Below are positions 47,330 to 56,140 of a DNA stretch of 64,000 bases, one piece after another (position 1 is the first letter of the stretch; every line of letters starts with the position of its first letter). The notes beneath the pieces are model-generated. The model was given only the letters and a program-made list of their open reading frames with translations, was not told where the DNA came from and ran no database searches. The DNA comes from a virus. A program made the translations under genes and the position numbers. The stretch spans positions 1 through 64,000 of the IMG/VR virus record IMGVR_UViG_3300046488_000208. One strand, 5' to 3'.

Positions 47330-47579
47330 AATTAATTTAACTGAAGCAGAGGTTAAATTACTTCTGATGATTCTCGATGATGCAGAAGACAGACGTGCTG
47401 ACATGAGTTGCAACGACCCAGAAAAGCGGGAAGAAAAACTCTTCAGTAAAGACGAGAGAATCAAAATGCAAAGGCAAATGAGTCCTGATGAACCAGAAGA
47501 AGACATCGATGGTTTTCTATTCAACAATCAATATGTGGGATATATAATTGAGAGAATCGAACAACAAATAAAGGAATAA
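47316..47579 (+). CDS. Unknown acidic helical protein (87 aa)
   Basis: MKTLEINLTEAEVKLLLMIL, then DAEDRRADMSCNDPEKREEK and a C-terminal IIERIEQQIKE helix. No family recognised. Confidence 0.55.
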   Translation: MKTLEINLTEAEVKLLLMILDDAEDRRADMSCNDPEKREEKLFSKDERIKMQRQMSPDEPEEDIDGFLFNNQYVGYIIERIEQQIKE

Positions 47580-47582
47580 CTG

Positions 47583-47837
47583 ATGATGAGAATTGTTGAA
47601 CACGATTTTTCGGAAATACTGAAAACAAATCTTGAAAAAGATAATGTAGAGAGAATCGGTGAAATAGACGGTGTGGGTCTGTACTATAATAAATATCAAG
47701 AAGAAAACGAGTTTCTCGTAGGTTATAAAGAACAGAAAATAAATTTCATTGTTGGCAATTGCAATGACTTGGAGAAGTTTAAAAAAGTATTAGAGGCATA
47801 TAAAAACAATAAATATCAATGGGAAAATATTCGTTAA
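47583..47837 (+). CDS. Unknown protein (84 aa)
   Basis: MMRIVEHDFSEILKTNLEKD with strands around EIDGVGLYYNKYQEENEFLV. The next gene begins 19 nt before its stop. No family recognised. Confidence 0.55.
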   Translation: MMRIVEHDFSEILKTNLEKDNVERIGEIDGVGLYYNKYQEENEFLVGYKEQKINFIVGNCNDLEKFKKVLEAYKNNKYQWENIR

Positions 47838-48034
47838 TTAATGTAGCACAGGACTTCGATATCGTTTTTCAAGAAGGCGATGTTATTGAATTCGAAATGC
47901 CACCGTTCTGCAGTGGCGATTATAAGGCAACTGTAAAAAAAGACCCAGACTTTGGACTATACATCGATAAAGATGATAATTACTTTGAAGGTTGCCGGGA
48001 TTTCGTAGTATATCGTAATGGCGAAATAATTTAA
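47819..48034 (+). CDS. Small beta-rich protein (71 aa)
   Basis: MGKYSLINVAQDFDIVFQEG, then GDVIEFEMPPFCSGDYKATV-type strands and GCRDFVVYRNGEII; probably a small barrel. Two bases precede the next ATG. Confidence 0.55.
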   Translation: MGKYSLINVAQDFDIVFQEGDVIEFEMPPFCSGDYKATVKKDPDFGLYIDKDDNYFEGCRDFVVYRNGEII

Positions 48035-48036
48035 CT

Positions 48037-48306
48037 ATGAGAACAATTAACGGCAAATTAGAACTTTCTACAAAGAAAGAAGCGTGGGTGCAATTAAACC
48101 CATATCAAGTAATTGGTAATACACCTGTAGAATTTACACCAAGAGATTTATTCTTGGGAGAAGTACTAAAGGTTGATAATGGGCACATTAAAATAGTTGG
48201 TTTTGGCGGTGCTGGTTTATTCGGAAAAGACAGTTATTCTTGGATGTGGATTAAAATTAAGGAAGTAAAAAGAAAGTTGAAAAACCCCAATAGGTTTTAT
48301 TTTTAA
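48037..48306 (+). CDS. Unknown protein (89 aa)
   Basis: MRTINGKLELSTKKEAWVQL, strands and a glycine-rich IVGFGGAGLFGKDSYSWMW, then a basic KEVKRKLKNPN end. The reading frame stays open after its TAA for another 80 codons (48307-48549). Confidence 0.55.
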   Translation: MRTINGKLELSTKKEAWVQLNPYQVIGNTPVEFTPRDLFLGEVLKVDNGHIKIVGFGGAGLFGKDSYSWMWIKIKEVKRKLKNPNRFYF

Positions 48307-48549
48307 ATTAATACACATAATCTAAATGAAGATTGTGGTGGGGTTATATTTGGTGGATGGGTTAATTCTGTTGAAGAATGTATAAGTAATTGCTTTCCTA
48401 AAGAGCATTTAAATGAAAGCACTGGAAGTCTATATTATAATAAGACATTGAAAATAACAGAAATTAAAAAAACCGATATTGAAACAGGTGAAAAATCATC
48501 TGTTTCAATTGATGACAGCTACAATACTCAATTAAATACAATGCTATGA
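48307..48549 (+). CDS. Possible gene without a standard start codon (about 80 aa)
   Basis: Open frame directly after, and in phase with, the preceding TAA: INTHNLNEDCGGVIFGGWVN ... SIDDSYNTQLNTML, ending in TGA that overlaps the next ATG (48546) in the ATGA style of the cluster. No ATG, GTG or TTG lies at its beginning. Composition looks coding. It may use an ATT start, be a C-terminal extension of the preceding gene or be a decayed gene. Confidence 0.4.
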   Translation: MNTHNLNEDCGGVIFGGWVNSVEECISNCFPKEHLNESTGSLYYNKTLKITEIKKTDIETGEKSSVSIDDSYNTQLNTML

Positions 48550-48818
48550 TTGAAGGAATAATTAAGTCAGAAAAAGAATTACGTAAATTATTACGTAAAG
48601 ACCTGAAAGAAGCAGGTCGCCAGTGTGCTCCGACAAAAAAAGAACTTGATGAACAAATTGAGGACTTCATGAATGATGAAGACTTCCAACCTAAAGAGTA
48701 TCCGATATATATCTATGTCGATTTTACTTTTGTATATCATGGCTTTGATGTCGAATTACTTTCAACATCACATACATTAACAAAAGCAGAAATGCAGAAA
48801 CTACTAAATGAATTTTAA
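48546..48818 (+). CDS. Unknown protein (90 aa)
   Basis: MIEGIIKSEKELRKLLRKDL, a basic helix followed by acidic DEQIEDFMNDEDFQ and strands PIYIYVDFTFVYHGF. No family recognised. Confidence 0.55.
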   Translation: MIEGIIKSEKELRKLLRKDLKEAGRQCAPTKKELDEQIEDFMNDEDFQPKEYPIYIYVDFTFVYHGFDVELLSTSHTLTKAEMQKLLNEF

Positions 48819-48821
48819 CCA

Positions 48822-49112
48822 ATGACAGAAGATATACAGGAATTAAGAAAAGCAATGCTTGAAAGTCGTCAAGCAGTTAGTGAATACATTGAAAGATTTT
48901 CAAGACCGATGACCGAAGAAGAAAGACGGGACTTCGAGAAAACTTATGTTGCAACATTTCCAAGTACAGAACAAACTCAGCCAAGAATTCTGGAATTCAA
49001 AACCTTAGAAGATGCACAGGAATTGAAAAGACTGCAGGATGTTATGAAAGAAAAACAACAGGCATTTTATCAGGCGTACTTAAAATTAAAAGAATTAAAT
49101 GAGCAGAAATAA
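48822..49112 (+). CDS. Coiled-coil protein (96 aa)
   Basis: Almost entirely charged helix: MTEDIQELRKAMLESRQAVS, EEERRDFEKTYV, ELKRLQDVMKEKQQAFYQAY. Overlaps the next gene by 14 nt. Confidence 0.58.
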   Translation: MTEDIQELRKAMLESRQAVSEYIERFSRPMTEEERRDFEKTYVATFPSTEQTQPRILEFKTLEDAQELKRLQDVMKEKQQAFYQAYLKLKELNEQK

Positions 49113-49422
49113 AACTTTTCGTAGAGAACTTATGCTTGTCATAAATAAGCATTCAAAAGAAAATGGTAGCAATACCCCAGACTTCATACTGGCAGAATAT
49201 CTCATAGAATGCCTGCGAGTATTCGATAAAACCACGAGATTACGCAATGATTGGTATGGAGAAAAAATCTGTGAAGAAAAAATACGGGAAAGCCGTAATA
49301 AACCTGAAAAAGAAATCGATGAATTCACAAGTCGTGGACACATATCTCCAATAGATATTGATGTGACATTCGGTGGTGAAAAACCAGGATATCCAACAAG
49401 ACGTAATGCTGAACTGCCATGA
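49099..49422 (+). CDS. Unknown protein (107 aa)
   Basis: MSRNKTFRRELMLVINKHSK, FILAEYLIECLRVFDKTTRL and a C-terminal region GHISPIDIDVTFGGEKPG. The pattern of an N-terminal helical bundle with a Gly/Pro-rich tail recurs in small phage proteins of unknown role. Confidence 0.55.
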   Translation: MSRNKTFRRELMLVINKHSKENGSNTPDFILAEYLIECLRVFDKTTRLRNDWYGEKICEEKIRESRNKPEKEIDEFTSRGHISPIDIDVTFGGEKPGYPTRRNAELP

Positions 49423-49673
49423 AAGAAAATCCTCTTGCATCAGAAGAAAATTTTCAGAAATTCATGAATGAACTTTGCTGTAATGGCTGTAAATTTTTTG
49501 TTGATGAAAAATGTACAGAGAAAGACCATAAAGCACATGATGAAGATAAATCCATAATGATACAAGCATCATTAAATGCTTATCTTCAAAATCAAAGCGA
49601 AAGTGAACGGGAATTCGTTGACCACATAAATAATTACTATATTTGTTTAATGTTTAAAAGCCGAAATAAATGA
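49419..49673 (+). CDS. Small protein with Cys/His metal site (84 aa)
   Basis: LCCNGCKFFVDEKCTEKDHK near residue 20 could form a zinc site; the remainder is helical with NHYICLMF-like end. Coupled to both neighbours by 4-nt overlaps. Confidence 0.55.
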   Translation: MKENPLASEENFQKFMNELCCNGCKFFVDEKCTEKDHKAHDEDKSIMIQASLNAYLQNQSESEREFVDHINNYYICLMFKSRNK

Positions 49674-49915
49674 CAAACAATACAATTGAACGTACAGAAG
49701 TACGAGTCTTTCAAATAGACTACAAATGCCCCAAATGTGGTATAGGATATCTCAGACCAACGGGAATAATATGCTCGGCAAACCCACCAATGCACCCACA
49801 TAAGTGTTCAAATCCCGATTGCGACTATGCAGAAACCATCGTTGGTAATACATATCCTTATGTAGAATATGAGTCAATAGATTATAAGCACAAATTGTTG
49901 TTGGCAATACAATGA
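49670..49915 (+). CDS. Zinc-ribbon protein (81 aa)
   Basis: YKCPKCGIGYLRPTG and HKCSNPDCDYAETIVG give two CXXC-type pairs about 22 residues apart, a classic zinc ribbon. The N-terminal segment TIERTEVRVFQID forms an extra strand. Probably binds nucleic acid or a protein partner. Confidence 0.65.
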   Translation: MTNNTIERTEVRVFQIDYKCPKCGIGYLRPTGIICSANPPMHPHKCSNPDCDYAETIVGNTYPYVEYESIDYKHKLLLAIQ

Positions 49916-49951
49916 TGTTACGTTGCCTTTCGATTTATAAAAAATTATAAT

Positions 49952-50239
49952 ATGCCGGAAATAAATGATAATAATTACAGACTAAATAAAGCATGCAAAT
50001 TCTATCCATGCCACAAAAATTTAGAAGATTGCACATTCTGTTATTGTCCTTTCTATGCCTGTGAAAATTTAAAAAGAGGCAGGTACATCAGCAGATACAT
50101 CATAAATCTCAATAATAATAATAATAATCCTATCTGGGATTGTTCAAACTGTGAATGGATTCACAAAAAATCAACCGTTGACAAAATATTCGAAGAATTA
50201 CGACAAATAGAATTACTGCGGGATGATAGGGTAGAATAA
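49952..50239 (+). CDS. Cysteine-rich small domain protein (95 aa)
   Basis: ACKFYPCHKNLEDCTFCYCP, YACENLKRG and WDCSNCEWIHK reproduce the order of the cysteine-rich small domain family (PF04071-like), otherwise seen near cobalamin-related genes in anaerobes. About nine cysteines, probably binding metal. The presence of a B12-dependent reductase in this genome makes the association interesting but unproven. Confidence 0.7.
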   Translation: MPEINDNNYRLNKACKFYPCHKNLEDCTFCYCPFYACENLKRGRYISRYIINLNNNNNNPIWDCSNCEWIHKKSTVDKIFEELRQIELLRDDRVE

Positions 50240-50256
50240 CTATATAATGGTCTCCT

Positions 50257-51120
50257 ATGAAAAATTCTATGCAAAGGACCTTATGGATATTTATTATCTG
50301 CCTATATGCAATTAATATACAATACACCGATATTAATTATTCACAACAACAACGGCATAAATACAAATTACAGTATTCCAATGGCATTCCTACAACCTTG
50401 GGAATAAATATGTACATTAATTCCCCTATTAATCAAAAACATTTTATTGCTGAATACCAAACCCTTATAAAAGACTCAATCTATAACGACATTTATTTCA
50501 GTACTGAAACTGCTAAAGACAAAACTGCTCCTTTGGCATATAACGATATTAGCCTGAATTCAAGTTGTGAAATAGTCGTAAGCAATAATGAAAGATACCG
50601 GGCATTCGAATACTACGATAGTTTGAAATATATGTATAACGAAAACGATAACTTCCTTAAAGCAACAATCTTTCACGAAATCAGCCATTATTATTTTACT
50701 CAAGTAATACTTGAAATGACAAGGGTTAAACATTTGAAAGTCAATCAGTACTATATACAAAACATTACAATGTTTCCCAATCAAGAATTACAATACGGAG
50801 AAAAGTTCATAGAAGAAGGCTTCTGCGAATATATAATACAAAAATTTCATTTATGCCCAATATTTAATAACATCAGTATTCCACAAACCAAAGCAGACCT
50901 CTTAAACCCAAAAAAAAATTATGAATATCAATACGTATATTCATCAAGGACATTAAGCCAATATTTGGATAGTTGTATATTAAAGGATGGAAATGTTAAA
51001 AGAGGCTTGATGCTCATACTTTCCGACAGACCACCAAACTTCCAGGAAATACTCAAACCAAAGTATTACTACCATAGACTTAAAAGCCAAACTTTAACCC
51101 CTATAGATAGTATTTATTGA
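50257..51120 (+). CDS. Putative zinc metallopeptidase with N-terminal membrane segment (287 aa)
   Basis: The HExxH motif lies in TIFHEISHYYF (about residue 140), and EEGFCEY about 48 residues later can supply the third ligand Glu, as in gluzincins. Residues 7-22 (LWIFIICLYAINIQYT) form a signal or anchor. The protein therefore probably acts in the envelope. Substrate unknown. Confidence 0.62.
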   Translation: MKNSMQRTLWIFIICLYAINIQYTDINYSQQQRHKYKLQYSNGIPTTLGINMYINSPINQKHFIAEYQTLIKDSIYNDIYFSTETAKDKTAPLAYNDISLNSSCEIVVSNNERYRAFEYYDSLKYMYNENDNFLKATIFHEISHYYFTQVILEMTRVKHLKVNQYYIQNITMFPNQELQYGEKFIEEGFCEYIIQKFHLCPIFNNISIPQTKADLLNPKKNYEYQYVYSSRTLSQYLDSCILKDGNVKRGLMLILSDRPPNFQEILKPKYYYHRLKSQTLTPIDSIY

Positions 51121-51154
51121 TAAAACAACTAATATTAAACTAATATTTGGCTAA

Positions 51155-53788
51155 ATGGCTGTAGATAAAATCATAGGTGGAATCATTCGAGAACTTTATA
51201 ACATAAATAAAGACGACATTAAAGAATCTATAATCAGCGAGTTAGAATCACTCACCGAAAGCAAGGCTTTAGATAAAAATACTGTTGAAAATCTTATACC
51301 TTCAGAAGGTATAGCTGATAAATATGCAGAAAGACAATTCAATATACCCGATAGCAGTGCAGAACAAGACTATCAAGCAACAAAAGCAATGCAAGCCAAC
51401 AATACTATGGGAGAATATGTTGGCGATGTTAAAGAAGAAAATAATAATGGCGCACAAAAAGTTAGAGTATTTGCAAATCCCCGTAATTTAGAAGGCTTTC
51501 AAAAACAAGCCAGAGCAATCTCAGATATAAATGGCAATATGTTTGTTGCAGAACGTGATGGCAGATTCTCTCACGATGAATTGAAAAGGGTAATAATGAA
51601 AAGTAAATATGGAAACTCAGGAACTGGTTATATGGAATGGTATAGGCAAGGCAGTTCGAATATTTTCGGATGGTCCGTAACATATACAACCAACAATCAA
51701 TTTGACAAAAAAACTGAAGCAAAATACTTGGATGTACTTAAAAGAAAAAATTCACAATTCAGATACTTAGTTCCGCAAAAACCTAAACAACCCAACCAAG
51801 TAAACCAGCCTAATCAAGCAAGTAATTTAGCAGAAGAAGGTGTAGCAGATAAATATGCAGAACGACAATTCAATATTCCCGACCCTAATGTACAACAAGA
51901 TATACAAGCAAAAGGCGAAATACAAAAAGACGTGGAGAAACCCTATGCCAAAGTTGACAATACACCTATATATAAAAATCCCAGGTCATTAGAAAATTTT
52001 GGTGCTAACGTCAGAGCAATTGCAGATTATAAAGGAGATTTATACGTTGCACAAGAAGATAGTAGCTTTAATCATGGCAAAATGGGAAATGTTTTATTTC
52101 CGGGAGAAGGCGTATGGCAATTTGGATTTGGCGGTGTATATGAAAATCTGAATAAATATGCATTACTACAAAGAATAGCAGACAGTAATGACTTCGGATT
52201 ATCAGATATAAGCAATGATTATGTTCAAAAAGATGAAGACCAAAGAGAATCAGGCGAAAAAATCTTATTGAAGACAAAACAAAAAAATCCACAATACAAT
52301 TTTCATAATGAATATTATGATGATGTTTATGATAAAAGTGATTCTTCACCTGTGGGTACAGCATCAGGTCTTCAAAAAGAAGGTGTAGCAGATAAGTACG
52401 GAGAAAAACAATTCAATATTCCCGACCAATCAAAAGAACAAGACCGCCAAGCTACGCAAGCAATGGGACAACAAGAAAAACCTGATGACCCCAAAGGACT
52501 ATTGGTAGGAAATACTGACGGTAGACCCGCAACAAGTTATAGTAAGGCAAGAAACGGTACAAATATATTCTTAAATCCCCGAAGTCTTGATAGCTTTGAA
52601 GATGATGTAAAAGCCGTAAGTAATACTATTGGAGATTTATTTGTTGCACAAGCCGATGCTGACATTTATCATGCAGACATAACTAATGTTGCTGAAGGAC
52701 AAGACATATATAATGAATTTATTGGCAATGCATATGACGGAGAAGATTGCATTACCTGGCATAGAATAGGAAGGTCTAATGATTTCGGATTTAGTGTCAG
52801 TTATATGGATTTTAATAAAGAACCAGAAAATCACCCAACAAGAGATAAACTAATAAAGGCAGTTAAATCAAAAAATCCACAATTCAACTATATCCCTCAG
52901 TATTGGCACGAAGTACTGAATATCCGTTATGACCAAGAACATAATATGAATAACTCAGACTTGCAAAACTATAACGATGCACCAAACAACAATAACAACG
53001 ATAACGATATTTATGATACAAGACCCAAAAACTATCCAATATATTCGAATATGAAAGAACAAAGTGTTAATGAAAATAATGAAAATGGTACAATTGACAA
53101 TAGTAATGAAACTGGCAAGATAGATAATGGTAATGAAACAGGAAAGATTGCTGAAGCAAACGTAGAACCTACAGAAGCAGGCGATGAAAAGAAAGACATC
53201 GTAAATAACAACGATGATAATATTCTCTGCAAGGACGTAGTTATGGATGAACAAACCATAAATAATGATAATAATAATGAATTGGTATTTGAAGGTTGGG
53301 GTGAAAACTTGCAGGAAGGCATAGACGTTTGGCATGGCTCAACAGAAAAGTTCGACAGATTTGACATGAATAGGGTCGGTACTGGTGATGGAAAATCTTT
53401 AGGCGGTTGGGGAATATACTTCTCGGAGAACCCAGAGGTAAGCAAACGTTATTATTTACCAAAAGGTCAGTTAAAACAACACGAAATACGTAGCGGAAAT
53501 TATTTTGACTTGGATTTGCCCTTAGAAAACGGACAGAGAATATTGCAAGGTTTAAACAGACAGGGCATTGACCAAAAAGATTTGGATGAATTTCAAGAGA
53601 CTTACGTAGATAATTACGACACCAATGGTAAACAAGCATATGACTGGTTAAGTTTTGTACTTGGTGGAGAACAACAGGCATCAAAATTCTTAGAAAGTTT
53701 GGGTTATATTGGCAATACTATGTTGGACCGTTGGGAGCCAGACTCAAGAAACTACGTGGTATTTGACAGTAAAAGCATTATACAATAA
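51155..53788 (+). CDS. Large modular protein ending in an ADP-ribosyltransferase-like domain (877 aa)
   Basis: N-terminal amphipathic leader (VDKIIGGIIRELYN), then three repeats of about 170 residues, each starting with G-(I/V)-A-D-K-Y-(A/G)-E and QFNIPD and containing NPR-x-L-(E/D)-x-F and G-(N/D)-(M/L)-(F/Y)-V-A. After an Asn-rich linker (residues 600-690) the C-terminus reads IDVWHGSTEKFDRFDMNRVG, GGWGIYFSENPEVSKRYY and NYVVFDSKSI, the pattern of ADP-ribosyltransferases in phage polyvalent proteins. It may be delivered with the DNA to modify host proteins (inference). Confidence 0.72.
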   Translation: MAVDKIIGGIIRELYNINKDDIKESIISELESLTESKALDKNTVENLIPSEGIADKYAERQFNIPDSSAEQDYQATKAMQANNTMGEYVGDVKEENNNGAQKVRVFANPRNLEGFQKQARAISDINGNMFVAERDGRFSHDELKRVIMKSKYGNSGTGYMEWYRQGSSNIFGWSVTYTTNNQFDKKTEAKYLDVLKRKNSQFRYLVPQKPKQPNQVNQPNQASNLAEEGVADKYAERQFNIPDPNVQQDIQAKGEIQKDVEKPYAKVDNTPIYKNPRSLENFGANVRAIADYKGDLYVAQEDSSFNHGKMGNVLFPGEGVWQFGFGGVYENLNKYALLQRIADSNDFGLSDISNDYVQKDEDQRESGEKILLKTKQKNPQYNFHNEYYDDVYDKSDSSPVGTASGLQKEGVADKYGEKQFNIPDQSKEQDRQATQAMGQQEKPDDPKGLLVGNTDGRPATSYSKARNGTNIFLNPRSLDSFEDDVKAVSNTIGDLFVAQADADIYHADITNVAEGQDIYNEFIGNAYDGEDCITWHRIGRSNDFGFSVSYMDFNKEPENHPTRDKLIKAVKSKNPQFNYIPQYWHEVLNIRYDQEHNMNNSDLQNYNDAPNNNNNDNDIYDTRPKNYPIYSNMKEQSVNENNENGTIDNSNETGKIDNGNETGKIAEANVEPTEAGDEKKDIVNNNDDNILCKDVVMDEQTINNDNNNELVFEGWGENLQEGIDVWHGSTEKFDRFDMNRVGTGDGKSLGGWGIYFSENPEVSKRYYLPKGQLKQHEIRSGNYFDLDLPLENGQRILQGLNRQGIDQKDLDEFQETYVDNYDTNGKQAYDWLSFVLGGEQQASKFLESLGYIGNTMLDRWEPDSRNYVVFDSKSIIQ

Positions 53789-53869
53789 GTATTATACAAT
53801 AAAGCGTAACGCTTGAAAGCGTAACATTACTAATTTATGAATGATTAGTAATAATTAGTAATAAAATAT

Positions 53870-54880
53870 ATGAATATCAAGGAAATAATCGGTGATGAGA
53901 TTCAGAGGTTTGCAGAAACAAGCAATGCTAATACTGGCTTTAATAAGAAGCTATACTACCACGGCAGACAACTTGGCAACAGACCATACACTGGAGATTA
54001 TATCTTCATTACAGACAACTTAGGCTATGCCAGTGGCTATTCAGACGGCAAAGAACTATATACATACACAATTCCTTTCAGTAATGACAAACTTTTTAGT
54101 ATTCGTAATGCCGAACATAGAAATTTACTGAGTAAATACTTAGACGTACAAACAATCCTACATATGAGGTCTGATTCAGGACCTGACCAGGAATTAGATT
54201 GGGCAGCACTCTCATATGTATCAACGGATGAATTTGACATGCCGGAAGACCTGTTCATACACTTGGGATTTCTTGGCATTAGACTTAAAGAAAGACAGGA
54301 CATAGAGAGTATTTATATCTTTAACCAAAAAAACTTGAAATTTGAAGGTGTAATAGACATTACTACTCCACAGATGATACAACAAATAGGGAAGTTCTAC
54401 AAAGACTTTCAGAAGGGCAAGAACTTCTTGGAAGAAACAGACAAAGAAACAGGTAATATAAAAGAAACAGGTAATATAGAAAAATCCAAGACTATATTCT
54501 CTGATGTACCAGAAGAACTCTTCCAAAAACTCAAACTACGAAAGTTTAGTGACGAAGCAAACCGTAGTCATATGAAACTCTTCCGAGCAAAAGACGGAAA
54601 ACAATACATAATTTCAAAGAGTATTAATCAAGATGTGTTTAAAGCCAGCACCTTAGATGGTAAAGTTGTAGGCATAGCGGTATTCGATGATGACAATAAA
54701 GACTATTTTACTGGCTATGAAACGTCACAGAGTATAAAGGTTATGGCAGAGTACCAAAGATTGGGCATTGCTACTGCTCTCACGGACTTCGCTGAGAAAA
54801 TCTACCAAAAACCCTATAAACCTACTAAGGTCCTGAGTGAACCTATGCAGGGATTTGTCAAGAATAGATTCGAAAAATAA
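53870..54880 (+). CDS. ADP-ribosyltransferase-like plus GNAT acetyltransferase-like protein (336 aa)
   Basis: Leader MNIKEIIGDEIQRFAETSN, then LYYHGRQLGNRPYTGDYIFI and GYASGYSDGKELYTYTIPF, an ADP-ribosyltransferase-like fold (about 27-165). The C-terminal third holds VVGIAVFDDDNKDY and MAEYQRLGIATALTDFAEK, the acetyl-CoA-binding motif of GNAT enzymes with Q-x-x-G-x-A. Two modification domains on one chain suggest an effector acting on host proteins. Follows the gene at 51155 by 81 nt. Confidence 0.65.
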   Translation: MNIKEIIGDEIQRFAETSNANTGFNKKLYYHGRQLGNRPYTGDYIFITDNLGYASGYSDGKELYTYTIPFSNDKLFSIRNAEHRNLLSKYLDVQTILHMRSDSGPDQELDWAALSYVSTDEFDMPEDLFIHLGFLGIRLKERQDIESIYIFNQKNLKFEGVIDITTPQMIQQIGKFYKDFQKGKNFLEETDKETGNIKETGNIEKSKTIFSDVPEELFQKLKLRKFSDEANRSHMKLFRAKDGKQYIISKSINQDVFKASTLDGKVVGIAVFDDDNKDYFTGYETSQSIKVMAEYQRLGIATALTDFAEKIYQKPYKPTKVLSEPMQGFVKNRFEK

Positions 54881-54922
54881 AAAATTCTTGCAATATTTCC
54901 ACATATATATTATCTTTGTCAT

Positions 54923-55474
54923 ATGCCAAAAGGAAGATATCAATATTCAACAGAAGATTTTATTAAAATTGTAAAAGAAAATCACGGTGACATATATACG
55001 TTTGAGAAAACCATTTTTAATGGTAGTGGAAATCCTGTTACAGTAACTTGTGTGAAGCATAAATATAATATTACTATAATTGCAGAAGTTTTACTTAGAA
55101 GAACTGAAAGAAATGGTGGACCTAAGAAAAATCCAATTGTGGGTAGTTGCCCTATGTGTAGAACAGAATATTTTGAGAGCATTAAGAATGAAATGCTGAA
55201 AAGATTTAGAGTTGCACATAATAATGAATATGAGTATGAAGGATATGTTAATTTGGAAACACCATTTACTGCTATCTGTAAAAAACATGGTAAATTTAAG
55301 GTTAGAGCAGAAAGTCATTTAAGAGGCACAGGTAAATGTCCTACTTGTTATCCACATAAAAAAGAACAGTCGTTAAATTATAAAATTGTTGACGGTAAAG
55401 ATTATTATGTCTGTGATATTCACGGTGACGTGTCAATGGGCAAATACAGAAAATTATTTAAGGGTTATAAATAG
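54923..55474 (+). pseudogene. 5' part of an EDxHD-type homing endonuclease gene, interrupted by IS607
   Basis: Encodes the DNA-recognition part: one module of Y-S-T-E-D-F-I, C-V-K-H...G-S-C-P-M-C and a second Y-E-Y-E-G-Y...C-K-K-H-G-K-F-K-V...G-K-C-P-T-C, as in the intact gene at 22397, but no nuclease domain. The frame runs into the left end of the IS607 element and stops there. Joining GG at 55463-55464 to the sequence after 57315 restores an open frame to the nuclease half at 57362. Confidence 0.8.
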
Positions 55475-55534
55475 TAACTAAAATATAGAACAATATTATA
55501 CAAATATAAACTTTGGTATAGTTTTTGTAGTGTT

Positions 55535-56140
55535 ATGTATATGATTGGAATAAAAGAAGCAGCAGAATTACTTGGAATTACTCCCAAAACATTAAGATTA
55601 TGGGAGAAAAACGGTAAAATAATGAGTCATAGGACTGAAGGTCAACATAGAAGATATGTAGTTTCAGAACTTATCGGTAGTCGTGGAGACAAACTATTAA
55701 CAATTGCTTATGCCAGAGTATCAAGTTATGACCAGAAAGATGATTTAAAACGACAAGAATTGGTATTGGAAAGTTATTGTGCGAGTAAAGGATTTGAATT
55801 TGAATTAATTTCTGATTTAGGTTCTGGAATGAACTACAAGAAAAAAGGACTTGTAAGATTAATAAAATTAATTTGCAGTAATCAAATTGATAGATTGGTA
55901 ATCACACATAAAGACAGATTACTAAGATTTGGAAGTGAGTTAATTTTTATGCTTTGCGAAATCTTTGCTGTTGAAGTTTGTATAATTAATAGGAGTGAAG
56001 ATAGCACCTTTGAAGAAGATTTAGCCAACGATGTTTTGGAAATTATAACTGTCTTCAGTGCAAGATTATATGGAAGTCGAAGCCATAAAAATAAACAGAT
56101 AATACAACAATTAAAACAGGTAGCCAAAGATTTGAAATGA
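55535..56140 (+). CDS. tnpA: IS607 transposase: MerR-type HTH plus serine recombinase (201 aa)
   Basis: Residues 5-50 form a MerR-like HTH (GIKEAAELLGITPKTLRLWE). The recombinase domain starts AYARVSSYDQKDDLKRQ with the catalytic serine in RVSS, followed by DLGSGMNYKKKGL and VITHKDRLLRFG, conserved in small IS607 recombinases. Length of about 200 aa is normal. Its TGA overlaps the tnpB start. Confidence 0.95.
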   Translation: MYMIGIKEAAELLGITPKTLRLWEKNGKIMSHRTEGQHRRYVVSELIGSRGDKLLTIAYARVSSYDQKDDLKRQELVLESYCASKGFEFELISDLGSGMNYKKKGLVRLIKLICSNQIDRLVITHKDRLLRFGSELIFMLCEIFAVEVCIINRSEDSTFEEDLANDVLEIITVFSARLYGSRSHKNKQIIQQLKQVAKDLK

